Shown in pieces: positions 9,171 to 17,431 of a stretch of DNA of 64,000 nucleotides. How positions within the stretch are numbered: position 1 is the stretch's first letter; each line of letters begins with the position of its first letter. The DNA comes from CAVRXQ01 sp963849105. Lineage in GTDB: Bacteria > Actinomycetota > Acidimicrobiia > Acidimicrobiales > Bog-793. The notes beneath the pieces were generated by a model. It searched no databases. It was not told the DNA's origin and saw only the letters and a program-made list of their open reading frames with translations. A program made the position numbers and the translations under genes. Location of the stretch: positions 744,001-808,000 of the forward strand of contig CAWKGD010000003.1 of assembly GCA_963849105.1 (NCBI GenBank), in the 5' to 3' direction.

Positions 9171-10451
9171 TCAGTCGTCAGAGGTAAGGATCGGCAACAG
9201 CGCAGCGAACTTCGCCTCGGTCTCGGCGAATTCTGATTCTGGGTCGGATTCGGCGACGATGCCGCCCCCCGCACAGAGCACCGCCTCGTTCTTGTCAACG
9301 GTCGCGGAGCGGATGCCGATCCACCACGCGCCGTCGCCGTTCGCGTCGACGTAGCCGACGGGGCCGCCGTAACGGCCGCGTTCGAAGGGCTCGGTGCGGG
9401 CGAGATAGGCGAGCGCCGCCTCGCGCGGTGAGCCGCCGATCGCCGGCGTCGGATGGAGCGCCAGCGCGAGTTCGAGGGCGCTCGGGCGCCGTGTGTCGTC
9501 GATGTCGAGAGAGCCGGTGATGTGCGTCGCGAGATGGGTGACCGTCGCGAGCTCGAGGGGCTCGGGCTCCGAGGCTGCCTCGAGGTTCGCGCCGCAGGCG
9601 GTGAGGACCTTTTCGATCTCCTCGACGACGACGCGGTGCTCGAAGCGCTCCTTGTGCGAGGAAAAGAGCGACGCGATCGTCGCCGCGTTGTCGGCGGCAT
9701 CGGGCAGGTGTGGCACTGTTCCTGCAAGCGGCGTCGAGGCGATCTGCGTGCCGCGCCGTGCGATCAGAAGCTCGGGAGAGGCACCGAGGAATCCGTCGAT
9801 CGCGAACACCGTCGTCTTCGGCTGCGCGGAGCGGATCGCCGTGACGAGGTGGTCCTGGCGGTACGGAAGGTTGGCGGTGACGATGCAGTTCCGCGCGAGC
9901 ACGACTTTTTCGAAGGAGCCGGCCGCGATCGCCTCCTTCGCACTTACCACCCGTCGGAGGTAGTGGTCCTTGGACTCGGGATAGGTGACCTCGAAGCGGT
10001 CGGGCCCCGGCCGGACGCGCAATTCCGCATCGGCCCCTTGCAGGTGGTCGTCGAGGCCGGCGTCGCCGTCGGAGACGAGCATCACGACCTCTTCGTCACG
10101 GCGTCGGACGAGGGTGAGCGTCGGGATGACGAGCTCTGCGGGTTCGCTCGCCTTGAAGGCCAGCGACGCGAACGCGACCGGCGCGCCAACGCCGTCGGTC
10201 GGTATCGCCCCGAGCAGCGCAACGACCTCCCTGGCAACAGACGGATCGGCAAAGCCGCCCGGTGCGACGAGGCGCGCCGCCGTTCCGACGCCGTAGCGAA
10301 CGTCGCCGCGGGATTCGACGACGAAACCGGTCGCCTGGGCGAGCCGCTCGATGCGCCCGCGCTGGACGGCGTCGACCTTGACGCGTCTCGCGGAGAGCGA
10401 GGCGGCGTCGACCGGGTGCCGGTCCGATCCGATCATCTCGGCGGCGTTCAT
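9171..10451 (-). CDS. menF: Isochorismate synthase
   Basis: Converts chorismate to isochorismate at the entry of menaquinone (or siderophore) synthesis. The C-terminal half has the chorismate-binding domain: ASPELLIARRG, STPLAGTVPH, ALHPTPAIGGSP and the late GAWWIGIRSA and AGGGIVAESDPESE segments. At 426 residues it fits MenF/EntC/DhbC. Its ATG overlaps the stop of the upstream menG by one base (TGATG), so translation is coupled; a menaquinone methyltransferase as partner argues for menF over a siderophore role. It is convergent with aceA, with 17 bases between the stops. Confidence 0.9.
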   Translation of the reverse strand: MNAAEMIGSDRHPVDAASLSARRVKVDAVQRGRIERLAQATGFVVESRGDVRYGVGTAARLVAPGGFADPSVAREVVALLGAIPTDGVGAPVAFASLAFKASEPAELVIPTLTLVRRRDEEVVMLVSDGDAGLDDHLQGADAELRVRPGPDRFEVTYPESKDHYLRRVVSAKEAIAAGSFEKVVLARNCIVTANLPYRQDHLVTAIRSAQPKTTVFAIDGFLGASPELLIARRGTQIASTPLAGTVPHLPDAADNAATIASLFSSHKERFEHRVVVEEIEKVLTACGANLEAASEPEPLELATVTHLATHITGSLDIDDTRRPSALELALALHPTPAIGGSPREAALAYLARTEPFERGRYGGPVGYVDANGDGAWWIGIRSATVDKNEAVLCAGGGIVAESDPESEFAETEAKFAALLPILTSDD

Positions 10452-11203
10452 CAGGCGGTCTTTCTCGTCGAGGTCGGGCGGGAAGCGATGGGGAAGGGCT
10501 TACCACCCGAGCGCGTCGCGCAGATCAGCTGCGCGATCCCGCCGTTCAGCCGGAATCGCTCGATGCCTTCGAAGCCCACCTCTTCGAGCAGCTTTTTCAG
10601 CGCCGGGGGTGGCGGCAGGTAGGCGAACGACCGCGGCAGGTAGCGGTACGCCTCGGCGTCAGACAGTGCGGCACCGATCGTCGGCACGAAGAAGCGGAAC
10701 CAGAGCCGGTGACCGAGACGAAGGATCGGAAGGTCCGGCTCGTCCACCTCCAACAGTGCGACCCGCCCGACCGGACGAAGCACGCGTGCCATCTCTTTCA
10801 GCACGGCGGCGAGGTCGGTGAAGTTCCTCAGTGCGAACCCCGAGACGATCCCGTCGACCGAGCCGTCTTTCAATGGTAGGCGACCGGCGTCCGCCTCGAC
10901 GAGTGGGGAGGTGATGCCGTGCGTCGAGCGCAGCATGTTCAGCGCGAAGTCGACCCCGATGACGCGGTATCGCTCGCGTTCCGCCAGACGGATGAGATCG
11001 CCGGTCCCGCACGCCAGGTCGACGACGAACGACGATGGGGCGAGGTCGAGTGAACGGATCGTCCGTCGACGCCACGCCTGGTCGAGCCCGAAGGCGATGA
11101 TCCGGTTGATGAGGTCATAACGCGGAGCGATCTTGTCGAACATCGCCCGCACGACCGAGGTCTTCTCCTCTCCACGGGGGAGAACGGTCGTGTTCTTGCT
11201 CAC
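10451..11203 (-). CDS. menG: Demethylmenaquinone methyltransferase (UbiE/MenG)
   Basis: SAM-dependent C-methyltransferase for the last step of menaquinone synthesis. The 250-residue protein carries the UbiE/MenG signatures MFDKIAPRYDLINRIIAFG (about residues 19-37), the SAM motif VVDLACGTGDLIRLAE, and later SGFALRNFTDLAAVLKEMARVLRP. GTG at 11203 (MSKNTTVLPRGEEK) was chosen because homology begins just after it; the frame is open far upstream but collides with the next gene. It is followed with a one-base overlap by menF. Menaquinone is the expected respiratory quinone in this group. Confidence 0.92.
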   Translation of the reverse strand: MSKNTTVLPRGEEKTSVVRAMFDKIAPRYDLINRIIAFGLDQAWRRRTIRSLDLAPSSFVVDLACGTGDLIRLAERERYRVIGVDFALNMLRSTHGITSPLVEADAGRLPLKDGSVDGIVSGFALRNFTDLAAVLKEMARVLRPVGRVALLEVDEPDLPILRLGHRLWFRFFVPTIGAALSDAEAYRYLPRSFAYLPPPPALKKLLEEVGFEGIERFRLNGGIAQLICATRSGGKPFPIASRPTSTRKTA

Positions 11204-11238
11204 GGGGCAAACGCTCGGTTCAAGCGGACCGCAAGTGC

Positions 11239-11607
11239 TCAGCGGTACCAGATGCGCACGTAGTGGCGGCTCTGGGGATGCAGCAACAAGACGACGAGTG
11301 CGATCTGGAACAGCAACGAGAGGATGTTGGCTGCGAAGACGCTGGCGAGGAAGATCAACAAGAAGAGCGGCAGCACTGCCGCGGCGATCGCCACGTAGTA
11401 GCCCCACTTCTTCGCGTTCGAGATCCCCAAGGCGCCGGCGAGGTCGGCCGCGATGAGGAGCAGCGAAAGCCGCCCGAGTCCTCCGACGGCGACGCCGGCG
11501 ATGAGACCCAAGATGGCGTTCCAGTACAAAAGGGCCGTCGCGATCTGCAGCGTCTGAGGCTGGCCGGTCGGGAACCACCGCACGTGCTGGAGCGACGACG
11601 AGGGCAT
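11239..11607 (-). CDS. Small polytopic membrane protein, function unknown
   Basis: Not recognised. About 122 residues with three or four hydrophobic segments: TALLYWNAILGLIAGVAVGG, LSLLLIAADLAGALGI, YYVAIAAAVLPLFLLIFLASVF and NILSLLFQIALVVLLL. It ends with a short basic tail (HPQSRHYVRIWYR). No charged catalytic motif is seen. It begins a few bases after the rlmN stop (ATG 11607, or GTG 11613), so it is probably cotranscribed with rlmN and perhaps menG. Similar small proteins of actinobacteria are annotated only as hypothetical membrane proteins. Confidence 0.6.
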   Translation of the reverse strand: MPSSSLQHVRWFPTGQPQTLQIATALLYWNAILGLIAGVAVGGLGRLSLLLIAADLAGALGISNAKKWGYYVAIAAAVLPLFLLIFLASVFAANILSLLFQIALVVLLLHPQSRHYVRIWYR

Positions 11608-11619
11608 TGGCACAGTCTG

Positions 11620-12684
11620 TCAGTCGGCCCCCACAGAGGGCACCATCGCCGCGGCGGCGGATTCGGCCGACCCGGCGAGCTGGCCGCAGGCGGCGGCGAT
11701 CTCGCGTCCGCGGGTGCGCCGAACCGTAACGTTCACTTCTGCAGCCAAGAGGGAGTCGCGAAACGCCCGCACCCGGCTCGCGGGGCTGCCGCGAAGGCCG
11801 CGGGACAGCCCGCCTTCGGTTGGGTTCAACGGGATGAGGTTGACGTGCGCGCGCAGCTCGCGCGCGATCGGCGCGAGTTCGAGCGCGTCGGTGAGCGTGT
11901 CGTTGACGCCGTCGATCAGCGCCCACTCGAGCGAGATCCGGCGGTGGGTCGCGTCGAGGTACTCGTGACAAGCGGCGATGAGCGCGGCGATCGGGTAGCG
12001 ACGGTTCAGCGGCACGAGGGAGTCGCGCAGCGCGTCATTGGCCGCGTGCAAAGAGAGTGCCAGGTTGACCTGCCGGTCCAAGGTGGCGAGCTTTTTGATG
12101 CCCGGGACGACGCCGACGGTCGAGATCGTCACGCGGCGGGCGCCGAGGCCGATCTCGTCGACGATGCGCAGCGTCGCCTTCTCGACGTTGCTGAAGTTGG
12201 CGAGCGGCTCGCCCATCCCCATGAAGACGACGTGGTCGAGGCGTCGGCCGGCATCGAGGGCCGCGCGCCCGGCGAGTGCCACCTGTTCGACGATCTCGCC
12301 GACACTGAGATGACGGGCGAAGCCGGCATCGCCGGTCGCACAGAACGTGCACGCCATCGCGCAACCGGCCTGCGACGAGACGCAGACGGTGGAGTGGCGT
12401 TCGTGGTGCATAAGGACGGTCTCGATCGCCGCGCCGTCGCGCAACTCGAGGAGCCATTTGCGCGTCGCTCCGTCGTCGGCTGTCAGATCGCGCGCGACGT
12501 GGAATGTCGGCGCGAGCTCGTCGAGGTCGGCGAGCCGGCTCCGCATCGCCGAGGGGATCTCGTGGATTTCTTCGGACGTCGCGAATCGGGTCAGGAGCGC
12601 GTGGCAGATCTGCTCGATGCGATAACGGGGCAGGTCGGGGAGTAACGCCGCGAGCCCATCGCCGTCGTAGTCGTAGCGGCTCAT
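11620..12684 (-). CDS. rlmN: 23S rRNA/tRNA adenine C2-methyltransferase RlmN
   Basis: Radical-SAM enzyme that methylates A2503 of 23S rRNA and A37 of some tRNAs. The CX3CX2C cluster CAMACTFC is near residue 110, followed by VVFMGMGEPLANF, ARRVTISTVGVVPGIKKLA and LALSLHAANDALRDSLVPLNRR. The late ISLEWALIDGVNDTLTDA and CGQ near the end (the second catalytic Cys region) complete the family pattern. ATG at 12684 (MSRYDYDGDG) fits family starts and has GAGAAGGG just upstream; a longer frame reaches 12876 but would run into the divergent nth promoter and gene. Length is about 354 residues, normal. Confidence 0.93.
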   Translation of the reverse strand: MSRYDYDGDGLAALLPDLPRYRIEQICHALLTRFATSEEIHEIPSAMRSRLADLDELAPTFHVARDLTADDGATRKWLLELRDGAAIETVLMHHERHSTVCVSSQAGCAMACTFCATGDAGFARHLSVGEIVEQVALAGRAALDAGRRLDHVVFMGMGEPLANFSNVEKATLRIVDEIGLGARRVTISTVGVVPGIKKLATLDRQVNLALSLHAANDALRDSLVPLNRRYPIAALIAACHEYLDATHRRISLEWALIDGVNDTLTDALELAPIARELRAHVNLIPLNPTEGGLSRGLRGSPASRVRAFRDSLLAAEVNVTVRRTRGREIAAACGQLAGSAESAAAAMVPSVGAD

Positions 12685-12762
12685 CGGACCCTTCTCTCCC
12701 ACCTTGCTCCGGGCGAGCGTAACGACGCGACCCCACTCGATCGGTGGTCGGGCACCCATTGG

Positions 12763-12774
12763 TACCGTCGAGCC
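12763..12774 (+). promoter_or_regulatory. -10-like box for leaderless nth mRNA
   Basis: GGTACCGT is followed by six bases and then the nth GTG at 12775. With normal -10 to +1 spacing, transcription would begin at or one base from the start codon. No Shine-Dalgarno is present. Confidence 0.5.
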
Positions 12775-13479
12775 GTGGCCCGCACCTTGAACACGAAGGC
12801 GCGAGCCCGTGTCGTCACCGAACGGCTTGGCGAGATCTTCCCAGGCAGCGCGAAGGAACTCTGCGCGCTGAACCACGAAAACCCGTTTCAGCTCCTCGTC
12901 GCGACGATCCTCTCGGCACAGACGACCGACGAACGGGTGAACCTCGTCACCCCGGCGCTGTTCGCCCGCTATGGCGAGCCAGAGGACCTCGCTGGGGCGG
13001 AGCTCTCAGAGCTCGAGGAGCTGATTCGCTCGACGGGTTTTTTCCGGCAGAAATCAAAAAGCCTCGTCGGCATGGGGAGCGGTCTCGTCGAACGCTTCGG
13101 TGGCGAGGTTCCGACGGCGCTCGAGGACCTCGTCACGCTGCCGGGCGTCGGACGCAAGACGGCCAACGTCGTGCGCTCGGTCGCCTTCGGACTGCCGGGT
13201 TTGCCGGTCGACACCCACGTCGGTCGACTGGCGGGGCGGCTGCACCTGAGTAGCTCGGGCGATCCCGACGTCATCGAGAAGGATTTGTGCGCGCTCGTAC
13301 CCGAGGACGAATGGGGCGGCCTCAGCCTCCGTCTGATCCTGCACGGCCGGCAGACCTGCACGGCGAAAAAACCGCTCTGCGCGTCCTGCGTGCTCGCCGA
13401 CGTCTGCCCGAGCGCCGGGTCCTTCGACGCGGCGCCATCCGCCTCGCGCCGGTCGAGGACTACCGCCCCTGCTCGATGA
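12775..13479 (+). CDS. nth: Endonuclease III
   Basis: Base-excision repair glycosylase/AP lyase for oxidised pyrimidines. The helix-hairpin-helix LPGVGRKTANVV is near residues 121-132 and contains the catalytic Lys; the catalytic Asp is in VDTHVGRLAGRL. The C-terminal [4Fe-4S] loop has four Cys in C-X6-C-X2-C-X5-C spacing (CTAKKPLCASCVLADVC). The N-terminal NPFQLLVATILSAQTTD is typical. At 234 residues it is slightly long because of an Arg/Ser-rich tail after the cluster. It is divergent from rlmN with facing promoters. Confidence 0.95.
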   Translation: MARTLNTKARARVVTERLGEIFPGSAKELCALNHENPFQLLVATILSAQTTDERVNLVTPALFARYGEPEDLAGAELSELEELIRSTGFFRQKSKSLVGMGSGLVERFGGEVPTALEDLVTLPGVGRKTANVVRSVAFGLPGLPVDTHVGRLAGRLHLSSSGDPDVIEKDLCALVPEDEWGGLSLRLILHGRQTCTAKKPLCASCVLADVCPSAGSFDAAPSASRRSRTTAPAR

Positions 13480-13651
13480 TGCGGGCGATGCGGCGCGTCG
13501 CTCCGAGGAGGGAGCGCTCGACCGAATAGAGATCGTGCGCTGTCGCGTCGTCGCGGGCCGCCTGGGCGGCGTCACCCATCGCCGCGATGCGTTTTGCCAA
13601 GTCTTCGATCGTCTTCGCCATCGACGAGAGTTCCGAGTGCTCGACCGGCAC
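13460..13651 (-). CDS. Small conserved-looking protein, function unknown
   Basis: Not recognised. A 63-residue mostly helical, amphipathic protein (AKTIEDLAKRIAAMG, ATAHDLYSVERSLLGATRRIARII). Support for coding is a strong AGGAGG just before the GTG at 13651 (spacing only about three bases; a Met at residue 11 is another candidate start) and a reasonable residue composition. It overlaps the 3' end of nth by 20 bases on the other strand. The helical pattern suggests a small oligomeric or DNA-associated protein, but nothing more can be said. Confidence 0.5.
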   Translation of the reverse strand: MPVEHSELSSMAKTIEDLAKRIAAMGDAAQAARDDATAHDLYSVERSLLGATRRIARIIEQGR

Positions 13652-13744
13652 GATCCTCCTTCACGACTCGGTTGTGCGACTCAGTATCCCCGACGTCCGC
13701 CCTGGTCGTGGCGCAGCGGTGGCTGGCGCGTGACGTGGAAGCGG

Positions 13745-13756
13745 TACCGTCATTTC
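13745..13756 (+). promoter_or_regulatory. -10-like box for leaderless GroES-like gene
   Basis: GGTACCGT followed by six bases (CATTTC) and then GTG at 13757. This is the same arrangement, and the same hexamer, as in front of nth. Confidence 0.45.
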
Positions 13757-14116
13757 GTGGTCGCTACTCCCAAAAAGATCCGCGAGGTCTCGAGTCCCTT
13801 GCCGGCGAAGCAGCCGGTGACGATGGTGAACGACCGGATCCTCGTCCAGCTTCCCGATCCCGAAGGCGAGCGCCGCTCGCGCGCCGGCATCTTGATCCCG
13901 GCGACCGCCCAGCTGACGAAGCGACTCACCTGGGCTGAAGTGATGGCGATCGGTCCGAATGTCCGCACCGCGAAGCCAGGCGACAAGGTGCTGTTCAACA
14001 GAGAGGACTGCTTCGAAGTCGAGGTGCAAGGCGAGGAGTACCTGATCCTTCGCGAACGCGACGTCCAGGCGCTCGCGACGGAGCGTCTGGACGGGGGGAC
14101 CGGCCTGTACCTGTGA
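13757..14116 (+). CDS. GroES-like chaperonin-10 domain protein
   Basis: A 119-residue protein with a cpn10/GroES fold pattern: VNDRILVQLPDPEGERRSRAGI, then AEVMAIGPNVRTAKPGDKVLFNRED and a closing EVEVQGEEYLILRERDVQAL. It is longer than standard GroES by about 20 N-terminal residues and lacks a neighbouring groEL, so it is probably a paralogue seen in actinobacteria rather than the main co-chaperonin. The GTG at 13757 is favoured by the upstream -10-like box and by the absence of an SD. Its exact partner is unknown. Confidence 0.8.
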   Translation: MVATPKKIREVSSPLPAKQPVTMVNDRILVQLPDPEGERRSRAGILIPATAQLTKRLTWAEVMAIGPNVRTAKPGDKVLFNREDCFEVEVQGEEYLILRERDVQALATERLDGGTGLYL

Positions 14117-14173
14117 CACCGGCCGAGTCGGCGATCTTCCTCGGGCACGGGCGCTTCGAAAGGGCGCGATGAG

Positions 14174-15076
14174 ATGACCACGGTGCTCGATCGCGATGCG
14201 ACGTATGCAGCGATCCACGACGGCAAGGTCGGTTACGAAGAGCCGATCGACGTCGTCCGCGTGAGCGGTCCGGACGCGATGAGCTACCTGCAGGGCCAGG
14301 TCTCCCAGGACCTCGGCGCGCTCGAGCCCGGTGGCGCGGTCGAAACCCTGGTGCTCTCGCCACAAGGAAAGCTCGACGGCTACGGGTGGCTGGTCCGACT
14401 CTCAGAAGACGAGGCCGTGCTCGTCGCGGCGCTCGGGTTCGGGGAACCGCTGTACGAGCGGTTGGGGCGGTTCAAGATCCGCGTGAAGGCGGATCTTGCC
14501 CTGGAGGCGTGGGAGCGCGCCGTCTTGCGCGGACCGAAGGTTCCGCTCGCAACGAGCGATCCCGACGCCGTCGTGGTTCGTGTCTCGTACCCGGGGTATG
14601 AGGGGGTCGATCTCGTCGGGCCAGAGATCGCGTTGCCAGATGACGTCCCGATCGGCGCGGACGAAGGTTTCGAGGCGGCACGCATCGAGGCGGGGATCCC
14701 GAAGATGGGTACGGAGCTCACCGAGAAAACGATCCCGCAAGAAGCCGGCATCGTCGATCGTACGGTGAGCTTCTCGAAGGGTTGCTACACCGGACAGGAG
14801 CTCGTCGCTCGCATCGACGCGCGCGGCGGCAAGGTTCCCCGCCGCCTCGTCGGGCTCGTCATCGACGGGGCGGACGTCTCCGCCGGTGACGCGTTGCGCC
14901 TCGAGGGGAACGACGTCGGATGGGTGACGTCTGCGGCGTACTCGCCGCGCGTGCACGCGCCGGTCGCGCTCGCTTACTTGAGACGCGACGTCGCCGTGCC
15001 GATCGGGCTCGACGTCGTCACCGAATCGGGAGCATCTCCCGCCGAGGCGTCAGCGCTCCCTTTGTACCGCCAGTGA
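14174..15076 (+). CDS. ygfZ: Folate-binding protein YgfZ (GcvT-like)
   Basis: YgfZ/IBA57-type protein that uses folate in maintenance or repair of iron-sulfur enzymes. The diagnostic motif KGCYTGQELVAR is at about residues 204-215, with the conserved Cys. The N-terminal part has VVRVSGPDAMSYLQGQVSQD, as in the GcvT fold. At 300 residues the length is normal. It starts at ATG 14174. The 3' end overlaps the convergent histidine-kinase gene by 27 bases. RlmN and Nth, encoded a few kilobases away, are Fe-S enzymes, but no operon link exists. Confidence 0.88.
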   Translation: MTTVLDRDATYAAIHDGKVGYEEPIDVVRVSGPDAMSYLQGQVSQDLGALEPGGAVETLVLSPQGKLDGYGWLVRLSEDEAVLVAALGFGEPLYERLGRFKIRVKADLALEAWERAVLRGPKVPLATSDPDAVVVRVSYPGYEGVDLVGPEIALPDDVPIGADEGFEAARIEAGIPKMGTELTEKTIPQEAGIVDRTVSFSKGCYTGQELVARIDARGGKVPRRLVGLVIDGADVSAGDALRLEGNDVGWVTSAAYSPRVHAPVALAYLRRDVAVPIGLDVVTESGASPAEASALPLYRQ

Positions 15077-16504
15077 CGGCGTCGTTGCCTGCCTGATCGG
15101 GGCGGGATCGGCCGGCAGCCTGACGGCGAAGCGAGTGCCGTGTCCGTCGGCGAGCGGCGACTCCACCTCGACCGTCCCGCCCATCTGCGCGACGAGTTCG
15201 CTGACGATCGTGAGTCCGAGCCCGGTTCCCGCGGAGCGACCGGGACGCCGCACCGAGGAGTAGTGCCGCTCGAAGATGCGCGGCCGGTCCTCCTCGGCGA
15301 TCCCCGGACCGTCGTCGCTGACCGTGATCACGACGAATCCGTCGCGGGTCGCCTCGCAGCGCACTTCGACTTGTGTTTGTGCGAAACGCATCGCGTTCTC
15401 GATCAGGTTCGAAACGATCTGCGCGATGCGGTCGCGGTCACCGACGATCGTCACTGGATCGTCGGCGTAGACGACGAGGGTGACGAGAGCCGCCTCGGCT
15501 GCGTAACGCAATGATGCCGCGGCATTCGACACGACGGTCGCAGCGTCGAGCTTGTCGATGTTCAGCGCGAACTGGTGCGCGTCGAGCCGGGCGAGGTCGA
15601 GCAGGTCGCCGATCAGTCGCTCGAGGCGGTTCGCCTCGCCGACGACGACACGCGCCGCGTGCGTCGGATCCTCGACCTCGCCTTCCATGATCGCCTCGGC
15701 GTAACCGAGGATCGAGGTGAGCGGGGTGCGCAGGTCGTGTGAGACGGCGAGCAGGAACTGGCGATCCAGGTCACGCAGGTCCTCCAAGTGCGCAGCCATC
15801 TGGTTGAGGGAGTCGCGCAGCGTCGCGAGCTCACCGACGTCGCTCCTCGAGGGGTCGAGTCGCGTTGAAAGGTCACCGGCCGCGATGCGACGCGCCGCGA
15901 CGGCGGCGTCGACGACGCGTCGGCTGACGCGCCGCGTGATCAGCGCGGCGGCGATCGCAGCGGCGATGAGCGAGATGCCGCCCGCCAACAAGAAGTACGA
16001 AATGCTCGCGGAGGTGGCCCCGACGAGCCGCGCGAGGTAGAGGGCGACGACCAGCTTCTTTTGTGTCGCGGACGCCGGCAGGGTGAACAGCGGAACCGCC
16101 GCATAGGCGATCCCTTGGCTCACGCCGGAGGTCGTGCGGCCGCGGGCGAGCGTCGCGACGTCGAGAGCGTGCGATCCGATGTCGAGCGGCTGGTCCACGG
16201 AGACGAGGAGCGCCGGTGGCGAGGCTTCGATGATCGCCGCTTGTTTGATCCCGGCGACGGTAGCGACGAACGGCAAGAGCTCGGTGAAGATCTTCGTCTC
16301 GCTCTCTCCCCGATGGGAGAGGGCCTCGGTGCTGCGGGCCAGGTTCTCGGTTTGGGCGAGAACCAAATCGCGGGCGTTTTCGGTGTTGGCATTTTGGACG
16401 AGGGCGAAACTGATGATGCCGGCGAAGGTCAGCGCGACCGCCAAGATGATGACGAAAGAAAGGGTGATCCTCGTCCCGATGCTGAGGAAGGCGCCGCGCC
16501 TCAC
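15050..16504 (-). CDS. Sensor histidine kinase (HAMP-HisKA-HATPase)
   Basis: Membrane sensor kinase of a two-component system. A first transmembrane helix (ITLSFVIILAVALTFAGIISF) precedes an extracytoplasmic domain of about 130 residues, then a second helix (YFLLAGGISLIAAAIAAAL), a HAMP linker, the HisKA phospho-acceptor box FLLAVSHDLRTPLTSILGYAE, and the ATPase boxes N (LIENAMRF), G1 (VSDDGPGI), F and G2 (GTGLGLTI). The GTG at 16504 places it 13 bases after the regulator stop; an ATG at 16573 would overlap the regulator by 56 bases. The stimulus is unknown. Confidence 0.92.
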   Translation of the reverse strand: MRRGAFLSIGTRITLSFVIILAVALTFAGIISFALVQNANTENARDLVLAQTENLARSTEALSHRGESETKIFTELLPFVATVAGIKQAAIIEASPPALLVSVDQPLDIGSHALDVATLARGRTTSGVSQGIAYAAVPLFTLPASATQKKLVVALYLARLVGATSASISYFLLAGGISLIAAAIAAALITRRVSRRVVDAAVAARRIAAGDLSTRLDPSRSDVGELATLRDSLNQMAAHLEDLRDLDRQFLLAVSHDLRTPLTSILGYAEAIMEGEVEDPTHAARVVVGEANRLERLIGDLLDLARLDAHQFALNIDKLDAATVVSNAAASLRYAAEAALVTLVVYADDPVTIVGDRDRIAQIVSNLIENAMRFAQTQVEVRCEATRDGFVVITVSDDGPGIAEEDRPRIFERHYSSVRRPGRSAGTGLGLTIVSELVAQMGGTVEVESPLADGHGTRFAVRLPADPAPIRQATTPSLAVQRER

Positions 16505-16517
16505 GGGTCGGGGCGCT

Positions 16518-17225
16518 TCAGTCGCAGCGGTAGCCGACACCCCAGATCGTTTCGAGGGGGAGCGCATCGCCAAGCTTGCGCCGTAGCTGGCGCACGTGCA
16601 CGTCGACCGTGCGCTCGTCGCCGATCCAGCCCGAACCCCAGACGGCGTCGAGGAGCTGGCGCCGGGTGAAGACGATGCGCTGGTTCTCGGCGAAGTGCAG
16701 CAACAAATCGAATTCGCGGGCCGTCAACGCGACGGATCCGTCTTTTTTTGTGATCACTTCGCGTCGTGCCGGTTCGACGGTGACGTCCCCGACGATGATC
16801 GGTGTCGGAACCTGCCGCTTCGGACCGTCGGCGCGCCTCAAGATCGCGCGCACCCGCGCGACGAGCTCGCGGGGCGAGAAGGGTTTTGTGATGTAGTCGT
16901 CAGCGCCGAGTTCGAGACCGAGCACCCGGTCGACCTCGTCGTCGCGCGCCGTGAGGAAGACGACGGGGATATCACTCGCCTTGCGGATTTCCCGGCACAT
17001 CTCGACCCCGTCGGTCGGGCCCGGAAGTCCGATGTCAAGCAGCACGAGGTGCGGCCGCTCGTTGGCGATCAACTCGAGGCCGCGCTTCGCGTCCGACGCC
17101 TGCAGGACGCGGTAACCCGCCTTGCGGAGGTAGAGATCGACGAGGTCGGCGATGTGGTAGTCGTCCTCGACGAGGACCACGGTCTTGTTGGCGTCCTCCT
17201 TCTCGACGCGGATCACGTCCGTCAT
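16518..17225 (-). CDS. OmpR/PhoB-family response regulator
   Basis: DNA-binding partner of the downstream kinase. The receiver domain has the acidic pair (VEDD), the phospho-acceptor Asp in LVLLDIGLPGPTDG (about residue 56), the conserved Thr/Lys in VFLTARDD and DDYITKPFSPRELVAR. The winged-helix effector domain has ALTAREFDLLLHFAENQ and ERTVDVHVRQLRRKLGD and ends with the classic GVGYR. ATG 17225 (MTDVIRVE) is chosen over an ATG at 17243. It is transcribed with the kinase. Targets are unknown. Confidence 0.94.
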   Translation of the reverse strand: MTDVIRVEKEDANKTVVLVEDDYHIADLVDLYLRKAGYRVLQASDAKRGLELIANERPHLVLLDIGLPGPTDGVEMCREIRKASDIPVVFLTARDDEVDRVLGLELGADDYITKPFSPRELVARVRAILRRADGPKRQVPTPIIVGDVTVEPARREVITKKDGSVALTAREFDLLLHFAENQRIVFTRRQLLDAVWGSGWIGDERTVDVHVRQLRRKLGDALPLETIWGVGYRCD

Positions 17226-17298
17226 GCCAAAAGTTTGACGCACAGCGGCCGGCGTGGCGCGGCTATTCGTGGCAAAAAGATTTATAGGGCGTGGCCGA

Positions 17299-17412
17299 TA
17301 CGCTGTCGCGATGGCAAAGCGCCTGGCAGGAGCGCTATCCGGGCGCTTCCTGTCCCGGCGCAGCCCGGGCCGGTCGTCGTCGTCCGGGGCCTGCTGGAGC
17401 CCGATCGCGTGA
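17299..17412 (+). other. Possible leaderless short ORF ahead of trpF
   Basis: TACGCT (17299-17304) lies six bases before an ATG at 17311 that opens a 33-codon frame (MAKRLAGALSGRFLSRRS and on) ending with TGA at 17410-17412, 19 bases before the trpF start. The peptide contains one Trp codon near its end. It could be a leader peptide or noise. No terminator or alternative hairpins were convincingly found. Confidence 0.25.
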
Positions 17413-17431
17413 CGCGGGACCGGGGTGGCGC

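Noticed and set aside
9149..9182. TCTGACG...CGTCAGA inverted repeat between the aceA and menF stops as a terminator
   Set aside because: Seven pairs with a 20-base loop and no T run; it mostly arises because both stop regions share the text.
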